34,015 nucleotides of DNA from Filomicrobium sp. GTDB taxonomy: Bacteria > Pseudomonadota > Alphaproteobacteria > Rhizobiales > Hyphomicrobiaceae. The position numbers and the translations under genes are program-made. The notes under the pieces are model-generated. The model was given only the letters and a program-made list of their open reading frames with translations. It made no database searches and was not told the origin of the DNA. Shown piece after piece: positions 8,268-16,331 of this stretch. The stretch covers positions 1 through 34,015 of the forward strand of contig NZGY01000006.1 in the NCBI GenBank assembly GCA_002689605.1. The letters run 5' to 3'. Numbering within the stretch: the first letter of the stretch is position 1; each line of letters starts with the position of its first letter.

Positions 8268-9677
8268 TCATGCCTGACGCGCAGTTTGTTCCTCCGGCAG
8301 AGCGCCTTCCAGCAGGCAAGCCAGTGTTGAGACGCTGGCGTCTTCTTTCAGGCCCTCGATTGCCCGCATGGCGGCTTCGACATCGAACTTCGGTGCGGCT
8401 GATGCCGTCAGCCCCGCTCCCTTGTCCATGACCTGTTGTTTGTCCATCGGGCGGCCTGGCGTGCCGACGCTATCCAGGAGGGTTTGAGATCGAACGCTGC
8501 CATCTGCCATCATGATGTCGACACCTGAACCCATGTGCTTCGGGAACTTGGCTTCAATCTCGGCATCGTGGAGCGTTTCGACTTTGTCGGCCAGCTCCAG
8601 GATTTTGTTGTCGTTGTGATGTGCTTCTCCGTAGGCATCATAGGCCTGCGGACCGGCAACCAATGTTGCTCCGACGATGTAGGGAAGGGAATACTGAGCT
8701 GCCATCACAGACGTTGGCCGCCGGATCATGTGTTGATCGGCATGGGCATGGGGACCGCGCACAACTATCTTGTCGATGTCAGCAATGTTTGTCGAGAAAC
8801 CGTCCGTTATATTTTCCAATGCATCGATTGTCGAGTGGAATAAGCGACAGCACGAATATGGCTTGATGCTGATTTGGTGGATTTCGAACGGAGCATTCGG
8901 TTGTCGAGATAAACGGTCGTAGTTGGCATTCTCACCATAAAGACTGAGGAACCCAAATCGGCCGTCAAGGGCAAGCTCAGGAGCAGCAACGCCGGAAGCG
9001 GCCATTTCAACAGCGAGCACTGCATTGTGCGCAGCATATCCGGCATGCATTCTTTTGACTGCGGTGCCTGATGGCTCATCTGCGAACTGCATCGCGCCAG
9101 ACGCTAGAGACAGAAGATGTCCCCAAGCATGGCATGTCTGGGTTACATCCAGCCCGCGCAGACGGGCTGCTGCGATCGCACCGCCAAAGCCACAAAACAG
9201 GCCGGTTGGGTGGAAACCAGTTTCGATCACGTCTTTGGCGTTTGCGGCCCCACCAATGCGGGCGATAGCTTCATAGCCTGCCACGATCGCTGCGAGGAGA
9301 TCCTGACCGGAACGTCCGTACTCCATTCCGGTTGCAATGGCTGCAGGGATGACAACGCTGCCCGGATGGCTCATCGACTCGTCGTGTGTGTCATCGAGCT
9401 CATAGCTGTGGGTCATGGCACCATTGGCCAGGGCAGCAATGGCAGGGACCGTTCGTGCCGAACTGGCGATGACCTGCGCTTGACCTGTCCCGGTCATACG
9501 CTCGGCATATCTGCGAATAGCCGTCCCCCAATCGGTGGTCGCTCCATAAAGGGCGACACTGATCTGATCAAAGATCAGGATCTCAAGCTGATTGATGTCT
9601 GCAGCTGAAAGGTCAGCAAATGAGAGGCCGAAGAGCTCGTCGGCGAGAACTCGGGTTCTGTTGCTTGCTTCGTCCAT
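8268..9677 (-). CDS. MmgE/PrpD family protein
   Basis: This 469-residue protein aligns by eye over its full length with the MmgE/PrpD family: MTHSYELDDTHDESMSHPG near residue 85, then a GFHPTGLFCGFGGA region. The family includes 2-methylcitrate dehydratase, cis-aconitate decarboxylase and iminodisuccinate epimerase. No methylcitrate synthase or lyase gene is near, so the propionate pathway is unlikely here and a hydro-lyase, decarboxylase or epimerase step on a cluster intermediate is inferred. The start at 9677 is preferred over an in-frame ATG at 9713 because AAGGACGAG precedes it at suitable distance. It lies between the acyl-CoA dehydrogenase (46 bp) and the MaoC gene (34 bp), probably in one transcript. 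Confidence 0.85.
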   Translation of the reverse strand: MDEASNRTRVLADELFGLSFADLSAADINQLEILIFDQISVALYGATTDWGTAIRRYAERMTGTGQAQVIASSARTVPAIAALANGAMTHSYELDDTHDESMSHPGSVVIPAAIATGMEYGRSGQDLLAAIVAGYEAIARIGGAANAKDVIETGFHPTGLFCGFGGAIAAARLRGLDVTQTCHAWGHLLSLASGAMQFADEPSGTAVKRMHAGYAAHNAVLAVEMAASGVAAPELALDGRFGFLSLYGENANYDRLSRQPNAPFEIHQISIKPYSCCRLFHSTIDALENITDGFSTNIADIDKIVVRGPHAHADQHMIRRPTSVMAAQYSLPYIVGATLVAGPQAYDAYGEAHHNDNKILELADKVETLHDAEIEAKFPKHMGSGVDIMMADGSVRSQTLLDSVGTPGRPMDKQQVMDKGAGLTASAAPKFDVEAAMRAIEGLKEDASVSTLACLLEGALPEEQTARQA

Positions 9678-9723
9678 AATGTCTCGTCCTTCATTTGCGG
9701 CCATTTGCAACATGACGATATCA

Positions 9724-10881
9724 CTAGCCGCGATAGGCTGGAATGCCGGTTAGTTCACGACCTTCGATGAGTGTCAGAATTTGATTGGTGCCATCGGGAA
9801 TCGGCATCATGCGAACGTCGCGATACATCTGTTCAAGGCCAAGTTCGCGCGAAATCCCCATCGCGCCGTGAATGTGCATGGCTGCCGATATCGCCTGCTC
9901 GCAGGCGGCGAGTGATTGTCGCTTCGCCATGGCCGTGATCTGATTGGCGCGCTCGCCTGCATCGATACGCGACAGCGCGTAGTAACAAATAAGACGACTG
10001 GTTGTGACGGCGGCGGCGATGTCCGCGATCTGCTCTTGAATGAGTTGGTGGCCAGCGATGGCCTTGCCGAACTGGCGACGCTCCTTGGCATATTCGATGG
10101 CTTTGTCGAGAGCTTGCTGTGCCATGTTGGCAGCGCACAGTCCGATGAATGGCCGATTGCCCATCCACGTTAATGTCAGGCTGCGGGCGGCGTCTCCGGC
10201 TTGACCGAGTTTGTTGGCCGCTGGAACCCAAGTATTGTCGAAAACGGCTTCGCCAAGATGACCTTGGCGCAATCCAAGAGTTGGGATTTCACGTGCCTCG
10301 AATGGCGACTGTTCCTGATCAACGAGCAGGCGCACCATATGCGCAAGGCCCTGCTCATCTTTCCCCATTGCTCCTGTCACATTGACCACGTCCGCAATTG
10401 AAATGTTCGAAATCCACATTTTGCGGCCGGTAATGCGAAAGTCGTCGCCGTCCTGCGTGACCCGGGTTTCAACACCGCGCGGATCGGACCCCGCTCCCGG
10501 TTCTGTCGTTGCCGTACAGGCGAGCTTACGTGATGCCAGGATATCGGCGAGAACGCCATCGCGCTGCGCGTCTGTGCAATCGCTACTGATCCGTGCTGCT
10601 GTGACTTCCTGCGAGAGGACGCCGAAAAACACGTTGGCCGGCAACTGCTCATACATCAAGCCGAGATCAACCATGGACAGTTCCGTGCCACCCATGGCCG
10701 TTGGTACACGTCCACCAAGCATTCCGATCTCGGAGCAAGCCTGCAGGACTTTTCGCATAGCGTCTTTCGGCAGAGGCGTGTCCGGATCATGTGAATCAAG
10801 TACCGGTTGGATATGTTGGCCAACCATGCGTCGGGCTGAGTCCTGAATGAGCTGCTGCTCGGCCGTTAAATCGAAGTCCAC
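9724..10881 (-). CDS. Acyl-CoA dehydrogenase
   Basis: This 385-residue flavoprotein shows the standard acyl-CoA dehydrogenase order: an N-terminal helical domain, the ATTEPGAGSD FAD/substrate loop, KMWISN, and the C-terminal domain with ERRQFGKAIAGHQ and YRDVRMMPIPDGTNQI. In straight-chain enzymes the catalytic base is Glu in a YEGT motif; here it is D363 in IPDGTNQ, a change found in some branches of the family. It would introduce a 2,3-double bond into an acyl-CoA, plausibly an alicyclic or branched one given the BadI-like hydrolase nearby, and pass electrons to ETF. The start is GTG at 10881 with AGGA upstream. It is the second gene of the leftward block, 38 bp after the SDR. Confidence 0.9.
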   Translation of the reverse strand: MDFDLTAEQQLIQDSARRMVGQHIQPVLDSHDPDTPLPKDAMRKVLQACSEIGMLGGRVPTAMGGTELSMVDLGLMYEQLPANVFFGVLSQEVTAARISSDCTDAQRDGVLADILASRKLACTATTEPGAGSDPRGVETRVTQDGDDFRITGRKMWISNISIADVVNVTGAMGKDEQGLAHMVRLLVDQEQSPFEAREIPTLGLRQGHLGEAVFDNTWVPAANKLGQAGDAARSLTLTWMGNRPFIGLCAANMAQQALDKAIEYAKERRQFGKAIAGHQLIQEQIADIAAAVTTSRLICYYALSRIDAGERANQITAMAKRQSLAACEQAISAAMHIHGAMGISRELGLEQMYRDVRMMPIPDGTNQILTLIEGRELTGIPAYRG

Positions 10882-10919
10882 GGTTGGTATTCCTATCCTG
10901 TTGACAACGCATAGGGCGG

Positions 10920-11708
10920 CTATGGCATCACAAATCCGCCGTTGACGCTGATAACTTGTCCTGTCACCCAGGCTGCTTTGTCACTTGCGAGATATGAGAT
11001 CATACCGGCGATGTCGTCAGGCTCACCGATGCGTCCGACCGGGTAGCGACGGTTCACCTTGCGGGTATACGAGGCGTATTTTTCTTCACCCATGGACTGA
11101 CGTATCTCGGCTTCACGGTCCTGACGCAGTTCGGTGTTGGTTGCGCCCGGGGAGACGACATTCATCGTAATGCCGTGTGTGCCGACCTCTTGTGCGACGG
11201 ACTTCACGAGAGCGACGATGCCGCCTTTGGCGGCTGCGTAGTAGGATAGCCGGGCTTGCCCCACGCGTGCCGCATCGGATGCCAGGAAAATCATGCGGCC
11301 ATAACCCCGCTCGATCATTCCGGGCAGCAGACCGTGCATGAGATGCATCGGACCGGTCAGGCAAACCCCCAGCATTCGATCCCAGTCGGACCCATCCGAC
11401 TCCAGGAATGTCTTGTTATCGAGGACGGCAGCGCTGTTGACCAGAATGTCAGGTGGGGCGAGTTCTTTGCTGACCGTCTCGATCATTTTTGCCACTGCCT
11501 CTGGCGCGGCAATGTTAGCTGGAACTGCGATTGCTTCGATGCCGAATCCTCTGCGGAGTGCCTTCGCACCGTGCTCGATACCCTTGCTGTTGATATCGAC
11601 CAAAGCAATCTTGGCACCTTCACCGGCAAGAATGCGGGCTGTGGCAAAGCCGATGCCGCGGGCTCCGCCCGTGATGATAGCGCATTTGCCTGTCAGCCCG
11701 ATATCCAT
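10920..11708 (-). CDS. Short-chain dehydrogenase/reductase, possibly BadH-like hydroxyacyl-CoA dehydrogenase
   Basis: This 262-residue classical SDR has TGGARGIG (residues 13-20), S144, Y157-x-x-x-K161 and a C-terminal VISVNGGF strand. Two usual features are altered: NNAG reads NSAA (91-94), and the Asn of the SDR catalytic tetrad appears to be Cys in GVCLTG. It heads the leftward block. With the acyl-CoA dehydrogenase behind it and the crotonase and BadI-like genes across the divergent promoter, a role in oxidising a 2-hydroxy-alicyclic acyl-CoA to the 2-keto ester fits, as BadH does in cyclohexanecarboxylate degradation. That role is inferred from context. GGAG lies seven bases before the ATG. 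Confidence 0.87.
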   Translation of the reverse strand: MDIGLTGKCAIITGGARGIGFATARILAGEGAKIALVDINSKGIEHGAKALRRGFGIEAIAVPANIAAPEAVAKMIETVSKELAPPDILVNSAAVLDNKTFLESDGSDWDRMLGVCLTGPMHLMHGLLPGMIERGYGRMIFLASDAARVGQARLSYYAAAKGGIVALVKSVAQEVGTHGITMNVVSPGATNTELRQDREAEIRQSMGEEKYASYTRKVNRRYPVGRIGEPDDIAGMISYLASDKAAWVTGQVISVNGGFVMP

Positions 11709-11911
11709 TGCAATGCTCCGTTGCCCACCGCTTGTGATTGCAGCTTAGGTAAGATCCTGAACGTGGACAATGCAGCTCTGTCCGACAATCAGATACTCGG
11801 TGATTGCTGATCGCGTAACAAAGCATCACATCGCAGATCGGCGGAATCTTCACCGATGTGTTGGTCTCTATATAGTCGGGTGATCACATTCAACATGGCA
11901 CGAAGGCCGAT
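11709..11911. promoter_or_regulatory. Divergent promoter region of the acyl-CoA cluster
   Basis: These 203 bases separate the leftward SDR operon from the rightward CoA-transferase operon, so both promoters and any shared operator should be here. No gene is visible. I could not identify sigma-70 boxes or a clear dyad with confidence. The regulator that would act here is not encoded nearby in the window. Confidence 0.5.
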
Positions 11912-14095
11912 ATGGCTGTTGAACAAGCATTCACCGGGATCCGGGTCTTGGAACTGGGCACACGTCTTAGCGCTGGCGGGTGCGGCAGCTTGATGGCTCA
12001 GACCGGGGCGTCAGTTCTTTATGTCAATCTGACGGGCTATTCGTCTTCGGTTCCTACAAAGCACGACTATCGTGCTTTGTTCTCGGCGGGTAAGTCTGCC
12101 GTCTCAATTGTTTGCGATGTGCAGGCGAGTCAATTGCGGGAACTGGTTAGCGCCTCCGACGTCATCATAGCATCGCATGACACTGATCCTGATTGGTCGG
12201 GAGTTCTGGGTGCCGATTGGTCTGATGGTAAGATCGTCTGCGATATATCTGCCTTTGGGTGTTCCGGGCCGTTGAGCGGGCAGACCGCAACCGACTTTGA
12301 AGTCCAAGCGCTCACGGGCTTGATCGATACGACCGGTGATGCCGGTGCACCGCCATCGCGGATTGCTATCCCGGTCACGGAATGCCTGGCGGCTCTGCAT
12401 GCTTTTGGTGGAATTGGTGCGGCCCTGCGAACCCGTCGCATGCAAGGCATTGTCCAAAATGTAGAAATCTCTCTCTATGACTGCGCGTTCGCTGCAAGCG
12501 CTTCGTTTCTCCCTAAATTCATCGCTGAGGGGAAAGTGCCACGACGCGTGGGCAACCGGCATCCCATGACCCTGCCTTGGAACGTCTACAAGTCTCGCGA
12601 TGAGTGGGTTTTAATTTGTACGTCGAGCAATGATCATTGGAAACGTCTGGCCAATCAGCTGGGTGACCAACGCCTTATCGAAGACCAGGAGCTGATGACA
12701 GCAGCCGGCCGGGCCAACCGCGCGGATCAGTTGGATATCGCCATCTCGAAGTGGGTCAAGGAACAAACCGCCGAGGAGTGTGTCCAAACGATTTCGCGAC
12801 TATCAATTCCCTGCGCAACGATAGCGCCACTCGAAAACCATCCGCTTGAGGTCAACCTCGATCACCGCGGTCAGATCTGCAAACTTTATGATCCTGTCGA
12901 TGAACGTGATGTCTTCGTGCCCGGCCCGGTGCTGCGTACGATCGGCCAGTCAGGAAATGTTCCGAACCAGATTCCCAGCATCGATGATGACGGTGGTTGG
13001 AGTGGTGTGGCTGCAACCGTTAAGCCTGGACGAAGCCAGGAACCACAACGTCCACTTGCTGGCATTCGCGTGGTCGAAGTTGGACCTTTGACCACGGGTC
13101 CGCTGTGCGGCCGCATGTTGGCGTCACTCGGTGCAGATGTCGTCAAGGTCGAACCACCCTCGGGTGACGCTATGCGCCAACTGCCCCCGCTGCAGAATGG
13201 TCAGGGGTATTTCTTCAGTTACTACAATACAGGTAAGAGAACTGTTGCGCTTGATCTCAAACAACAAGGTGACCGCGCGCAGCTCACCAATCTTCTTGCT
13301 GGAGCTGATGTCCTTATTCAGAACCTGAAGGAAGGGGCGTTTGCTCGCATGGGTTTTACCAACGACGTGATGGCGGACATCAATCCGCGCCTGGTTCGCT
13401 GTGACATATCTGGATTTGGACAAGATTCGCTTTATAGCGGACGCCCCGCCGTTGACAGTGTCGTCCAGGCGATGTCGGGGATCATGACCGCCAACTGTGC
13501 CGGTAACGAGCCGATGAAGACCGGCATTTCTTTTGTTGACCTAGAAGTTGCTATTCTGTCGTTCGGCGCGGTTCTCGCAGCACTCGAACGACGGGATCAG
13601 ACCGGCAAAGGAGTTCATCTTGACCTTGCCATGCAGGACATTGCCAGCTGGTCGACACAGACGTTCTGGAACGGCGCGGCCTTGCCACCAGCATCGACTG
13701 TGATCGACTGCCAGGACGGAAAAGTTATTGCGCTGAGCGATGGTGACGATTGCTGCAAGGCGCTGGGTCCCCTAAGTGCTGCTGATGGTCATGATGCACA
13801 CCTCAGAACCGACCAAACTGTGACTGACGTTCTCACCGGCCTCGCGGCCGCGGAGTTGGCGGCAGCTCCCCTCAACTCGGTCGCAGACACTTTGAACCAT
13901 CCACAAACTGCGGCACGTCAACTGCATAGTGAGCTGTTAGATCCGACGGGTACAGTGTGGCCCGCGATCCGCGTTCCTGTCAGCCTGTCAGCCACGCCCG
14001 TGCATGCGACGCATGTGATTGGCCCCGTAGGACATGATGCAGCCGCGCTGCTTGATGTCAGCGATCAACCCAGAACGTCAGAGGCAGCGAACTGA
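11912..14095 (+). CDS. Tandem two-domain CaiB/BaiF (family III) CoA-transferase
   Basis: This 727-residue protein contains two family III CoA-transferase domains in one chain, at about residues 8-365 and 382-715; a standard enzyme is one domain of about 400 residues that works as an interlocked dimer. Both have the opening block (GIRVLELGTRLSAGG and GIRVVEVGPLTTGPLCGRML). The catalytic Asp that forms the acyl anhydride is D543 in the second domain (SFVDLEVAILSFGAVLAAL). The matching position in the first domain is E157 (PVTECLAALHAFGGI), so only domain 2 looks fully canonical. It would move CoA from a donor acyl-CoA to the pathway acid, replacing an ATP-dependent ligase. The stop overlaps the next start (TGATG), so translation is coupled to the crotonase. 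GAAGG precedes the ATG. Confidence 0.9.
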   Translation: MAVEQAFTGIRVLELGTRLSAGGCGSLMAQTGASVLYVNLTGYSSSVPTKHDYRALFSAGKSAVSIVCDVQASQLRELVSASDVIIASHDTDPDWSGVLGADWSDGKIVCDISAFGCSGPLSGQTATDFEVQALTGLIDTTGDAGAPPSRIAIPVTECLAALHAFGGIGAALRTRRMQGIVQNVEISLYDCAFAASASFLPKFIAEGKVPRRVGNRHPMTLPWNVYKSRDEWVLICTSSNDHWKRLANQLGDQRLIEDQELMTAAGRANRADQLDIAISKWVKEQTAEECVQTISRLSIPCATIAPLENHPLEVNLDHRGQICKLYDPVDERDVFVPGPVLRTIGQSGNVPNQIPSIDDDGGWSGVAATVKPGRSQEPQRPLAGIRVVEVGPLTTGPLCGRMLASLGADVVKVEPPSGDAMRQLPPLQNGQGYFFSYYNTGKRTVALDLKQQGDRAQLTNLLAGADVLIQNLKEGAFARMGFTNDVMADINPRLVRCDISGFGQDSLYSGRPAVDSVVQAMSGIMTANCAGNEPMKTGISFVDLEVAILSFGAVLAALERRDQTGKGVHLDLAMQDIASWSTQTFWNGAALPPASTVIDCQDGKVIALSDGDDCCKALGPLSAADGHDAHLRTDQTVTDVLTGLAAAELAAAPLNSVADTLNHPQTAARQLHSELLDPTGTVWPAIRVPVSLSATPVHATHVIGPVGHDAAALLDVSDQPRTSEAAN

Positions 14096-14877
14096 TGAGC
14101 GATGACATTCTTCTCGTTGAGCGCAATGCGCCTGCCGTCGTACTCCAGCTCAATCGACCGGCTGCGCGCAATGCGCTCTCAAGTGAGCTTCTGGAACGTC
14201 TTCGCACAGAGCTTCTTGCCGCCGAACAGGATCCAGAGATCCGCGGTGTTGTGATCACGGGCAATGAGAAGTTTTTCTCGGCCGGTGCGGATCTCAACGA
14301 GGCAATGGAAAACCATACTCCGCTTGAGATTGGGCGATGGCTGGATCACTTCACAGACCTCAATAGGACGATCGAGCGGCTATCGAAACCAGTGATTGCC
14401 GCGATTAACGGTCATTGCATGACCGGTGCTCTGGAAGTCGCGTTGGCGTGCGACCTACGGTTTGCGGGAACAGGGGCGAAGTTCGCGATCACAAGCTCAC
14501 GGATTGGTACCGTAGCAGGCGCTGGTGGCACGCAGCGGCTGCCACGGCTTGTGGGCATCCAGCGCGCGAAAGACATTCTGATGGGCGCTAAAGTGTTCGG
14601 GGCTGAGGAGGCCAAGGAGTACGGGATCGTGTTGGATGTGTTTGCTCCCGATCAGGTCTTGGACAAGGCATTGGAGCGCATTGCCGTTTATGCCGAACGT
14701 GCGCCGCTCAGCGTTTGGTTTGCCAAAAAGGCTGTTCACGTCGGCATGCAAATGGACCTCGAGGATGCCATTGAACTGGAGCAGAGCATGGTTGCTCACC
14801 TTTACAGCACTGAAGATCGGATCGAAGGCATAACCGCCTTCCTCGAGAAGCGCAGTGCAACATTCAAAGGCAAATAG
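14095..14877 (+). CDS. Enoyl-CoA hydratase/isomerase (crotonase) family protein
   Basis: This 260-residue crotonase has NRPAARNALS, the oxyanion segments FSAGADL and ALEVALACDLRF, and GAGGTQRLPRLVG. Aligning with classical enoyl-CoA hydratase, the first catalytic Glu position is S134 (AITSSRIGT) and the second is Asp in RAKDILMG. Both hydratase glutamates are therefore changed, and simple syn-hydration is uncertain. Many crotonases with such changes are isomerases, hydrolases or act on ring substrates. In the BadK position of an alicyclic pathway it would hydrate a cyclohexene-type CoA ester; that is an inference from neighbours. Its start overlaps the CoA-transferase stop and it is followed 41 bp later by the BadI-like gene. 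Confidence 0.87.
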   Translation: MSDDILLVERNAPAVVLQLNRPAARNALSSELLERLRTELLAAEQDPEIRGVVITGNEKFFSAGADLNEAMENHTPLEIGRWLDHFTDLNRTIERLSKPVIAAINGHCMTGALEVALACDLRFAGTGAKFAITSSRIGTVAGAGGTQRLPRLVGIQRAKDILMGAKVFGAEEAKEYGIVLDVFAPDQVLDKALERIAVYAERAPLSVWFAKKAVHVGMQMDLEDAIELEQSMVAHLYSTEDRIEGITAFLEKRSATFKGK

Positions 14878-14918
14878 TGCCAGGCAAGTTATATGGCCGC
14901 GACTAGAGGGCAAGATGA

Positions 14919-15713
14919 ATGACGCAGGATGCAACAGTCTATGAAGACCTGCTCTACGACGAGGCAGATGGTGTTGCGACGATCACGATCAATCGCCCCG
15001 ATCGTATGAATGCAACGCGGCAGACCACTTACTATGAGTTGATCGACGCGCTTCAACGCGCCGGCTGGGATGACGCGATCGGTGTTATGGTTTTGACCGG
15101 CGCTGGTGAAAAGGCGTTTTGTATTGGCGGTGACAATTCCGATGCGAAGTCAGAGCGCAAAGGGCGTGGCATTATTGGTGTCCCGGTTGAGGAAATACAT
15201 ACCACCATTCGCGATATTCCCAAGCCTGTGATTGCCAAGGTGCGCGGCTATGCGATTGGCGGAGGCAACGTGCTTGCTACCCTTTGCGATATGACGATCG
15301 CAGGTGAGAGTGCACAGTTTGGCCAGGTTGGACCGAAAGTTGGTTCGGTCGATCCGGGTTGGGGGACGGCATACCTTGCGCATATCATAGGAGAGAAGAA
15401 AGCGCGGGAGATGTGGTACCTCTGTCGGCGTTACACGGCGCGCCAGGCGATGGATATGGGCCTCGTCAATACTGTGGTGGCCGATGCAGACCTCGATGCG
15501 GAGGTCGCGCAATGGTGCGCTGAAATCATGGATCGTAGCCCAACAGCAATCGCACTAGCCAAGCGCTCGTTTAACGCTGCTACCGAGAACCTGAGGGGCA
15601 TTTCCCTGATGGGCTTTGAAGCCGTCAACCTTTACTACAACACAGATGAAGCAAAAGAGATGAGTGCTTCATTCAAAGAGCGGCGCAAGCCGAATGTGCG
15701 AAAGCGAAAATAG
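14919..15713 (+). CDS. badI: BadI-like 2-ketocyclohexanecarboxyl-CoA hydrolase (ring-opening crotonase)
   Basis: This 264-residue crotonase belongs to the MenB/BadI branch. Diagnostic blocks are FCIGGD, a RG..G.PVEEIHT stretch, KPVIAKVRGYAIGGGNVLAT, FGQVGPKVGSVDPGWGT and EKKAREMWYLCRRYTARQA. These match what I recall of Rhodopseudomonas BadI more closely than MenB, including the C-terminal YYNTDEAKE...RRKP tail. BadI hydrates and opens the ring of 2-ketocyclohexane-1-carboxyl-CoA to give pimelyl-CoA. A ring-opening step on some 2-keto-alicyclic CoA ester is therefore likely, although the exact ring is unknown. The menaquinone synthase MenB is the main alternative, but no other men gene is present. 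It closes the rightward operon; GAGGGC lies about nine bases before the ATG. Confidence 0.82.
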   Translation: MTQDATVYEDLLYDEADGVATITINRPDRMNATRQTTYYELIDALQRAGWDDAIGVMVLTGAGEKAFCIGGDNSDAKSERKGRGIIGVPVEEIHTTIRDIPKPVIAKVRGYAIGGGNVLATLCDMTIAGESAQFGQVGPKVGSVDPGWGTAYLAHIIGEKKAREMWYLCRRYTARQAMDMGLVNTVVADADLDAEVAQWCAEIMDRSPTAIALAKRSFNAATENLRGISLMGFEAVNLYYNTDEAKEMSASFKERRKPNVRKRK

Positions 15714-15777
15714 TACCCAATAGTATTCGCGGGGGATCTTTCCCGATTGGAGTGCTGCTGCATTGTATCCGCGGCGG

Positions 15778-16065
15778 CTACTGCGTGACGATGCTAGCCC
15801 CTCTTGCTTTTTGGACGTCGGCGCTGCCTGCAGGTGGTGGTATCAAGATGCCGCGCTGACAGGCCGGGCGCTCACGGATGGCCTCCATCCAGCGGCTCAG
15901 ATTATCGAGACCATCAACTGGAATACGGCTCCAACGGTGGGTGTGCACCCAGGACCAGGTAGCTATGTCCGCGATGCTATATTCGCCTGCTAGGAACTCA
16001 GCCTCTCCGAGGCGATGGTCGAGGACTTCATACAAACGCCGCGTTTCATTCTTGTAGCGGGCGCG
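15778..16065 (-). pseudogene. Glutathione S-transferase, C-terminal remnant
   Basis: The leftward frame encodes the helical C-terminal domain of a YfcG/Ure2p-type glutathione S-transferase: [17 protein letters not shown], then [15 protein letters not shown], and [15 protein letters not shown] near the end. The glutathione-binding thioredoxin domain that should lie upstream is missing. Homology stops near 16065, about 100 bp outside the island boundary at 16166. A TTG at 16035 could start an 85-residue peptide, but without the N-terminal domain it would not bind glutathione. Truncation by a former insertion event at this spot is likely. Confidence 0.72.
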
Positions 16066-16067
16066 TG

Positions 16068-16131
16068 TGGTCCTCCCCCTGTGAAGTGGTCCGACTCGAA
16101 GTATGGGTTTTATCCCTGAGGAGGACTGAAA
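16068..16131. repeat. Imperfect inverted repeat at the broken GST gene
   Basis: GGTCCTCCCCCTG near 16069-16082 and the reverse complement of CTGAGGAGGACT near 16118-16129 are similar over about 12 bases. They lie exactly where the GST homology ends. They may be the ends of a lost or internally deleted insertion element, or a hairpin. No transposase sequence remains between them. Confidence 0.3.
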
Positions 16132-16165
16132 TAATTATTATATATCACTGTTTTATTCGGAATTT

Positions 16166-16180
16166 ATGGCGGAGAGAGAG
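16166..16180 (+). repeat. Left attachment-site repeat (copy of the tRNA-Ser 3' end)
   Basis: The 15-mer ATGGCGGAGAGAGAG occurs here and again at 23851-23865, in the same orientation. At the second place it covers the encoded CCA and acceptor stem of a tRNA-Ser gene. This copy sits 151 bp upstream of a tyrosine integrase gene. The sequence before and after differs between the two places, so the match ends sharply. This is the expected form of an attL/attR pair. Confidence 0.75.
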
Positions 16181-16331
16181 TCCGCCTCGCACTGTTTGTC
16201 GGCGTTCGCCGACGTTCGTGGACATCGCATAAATCACAGAAATATCAGCGCATTGCCAGATAGTCGTCCTTGCACGTTCGCTCACGTTCATCCAAAACCA
16301 TGTAAGAGTGTGGGAACGAATGTGGTAACGT

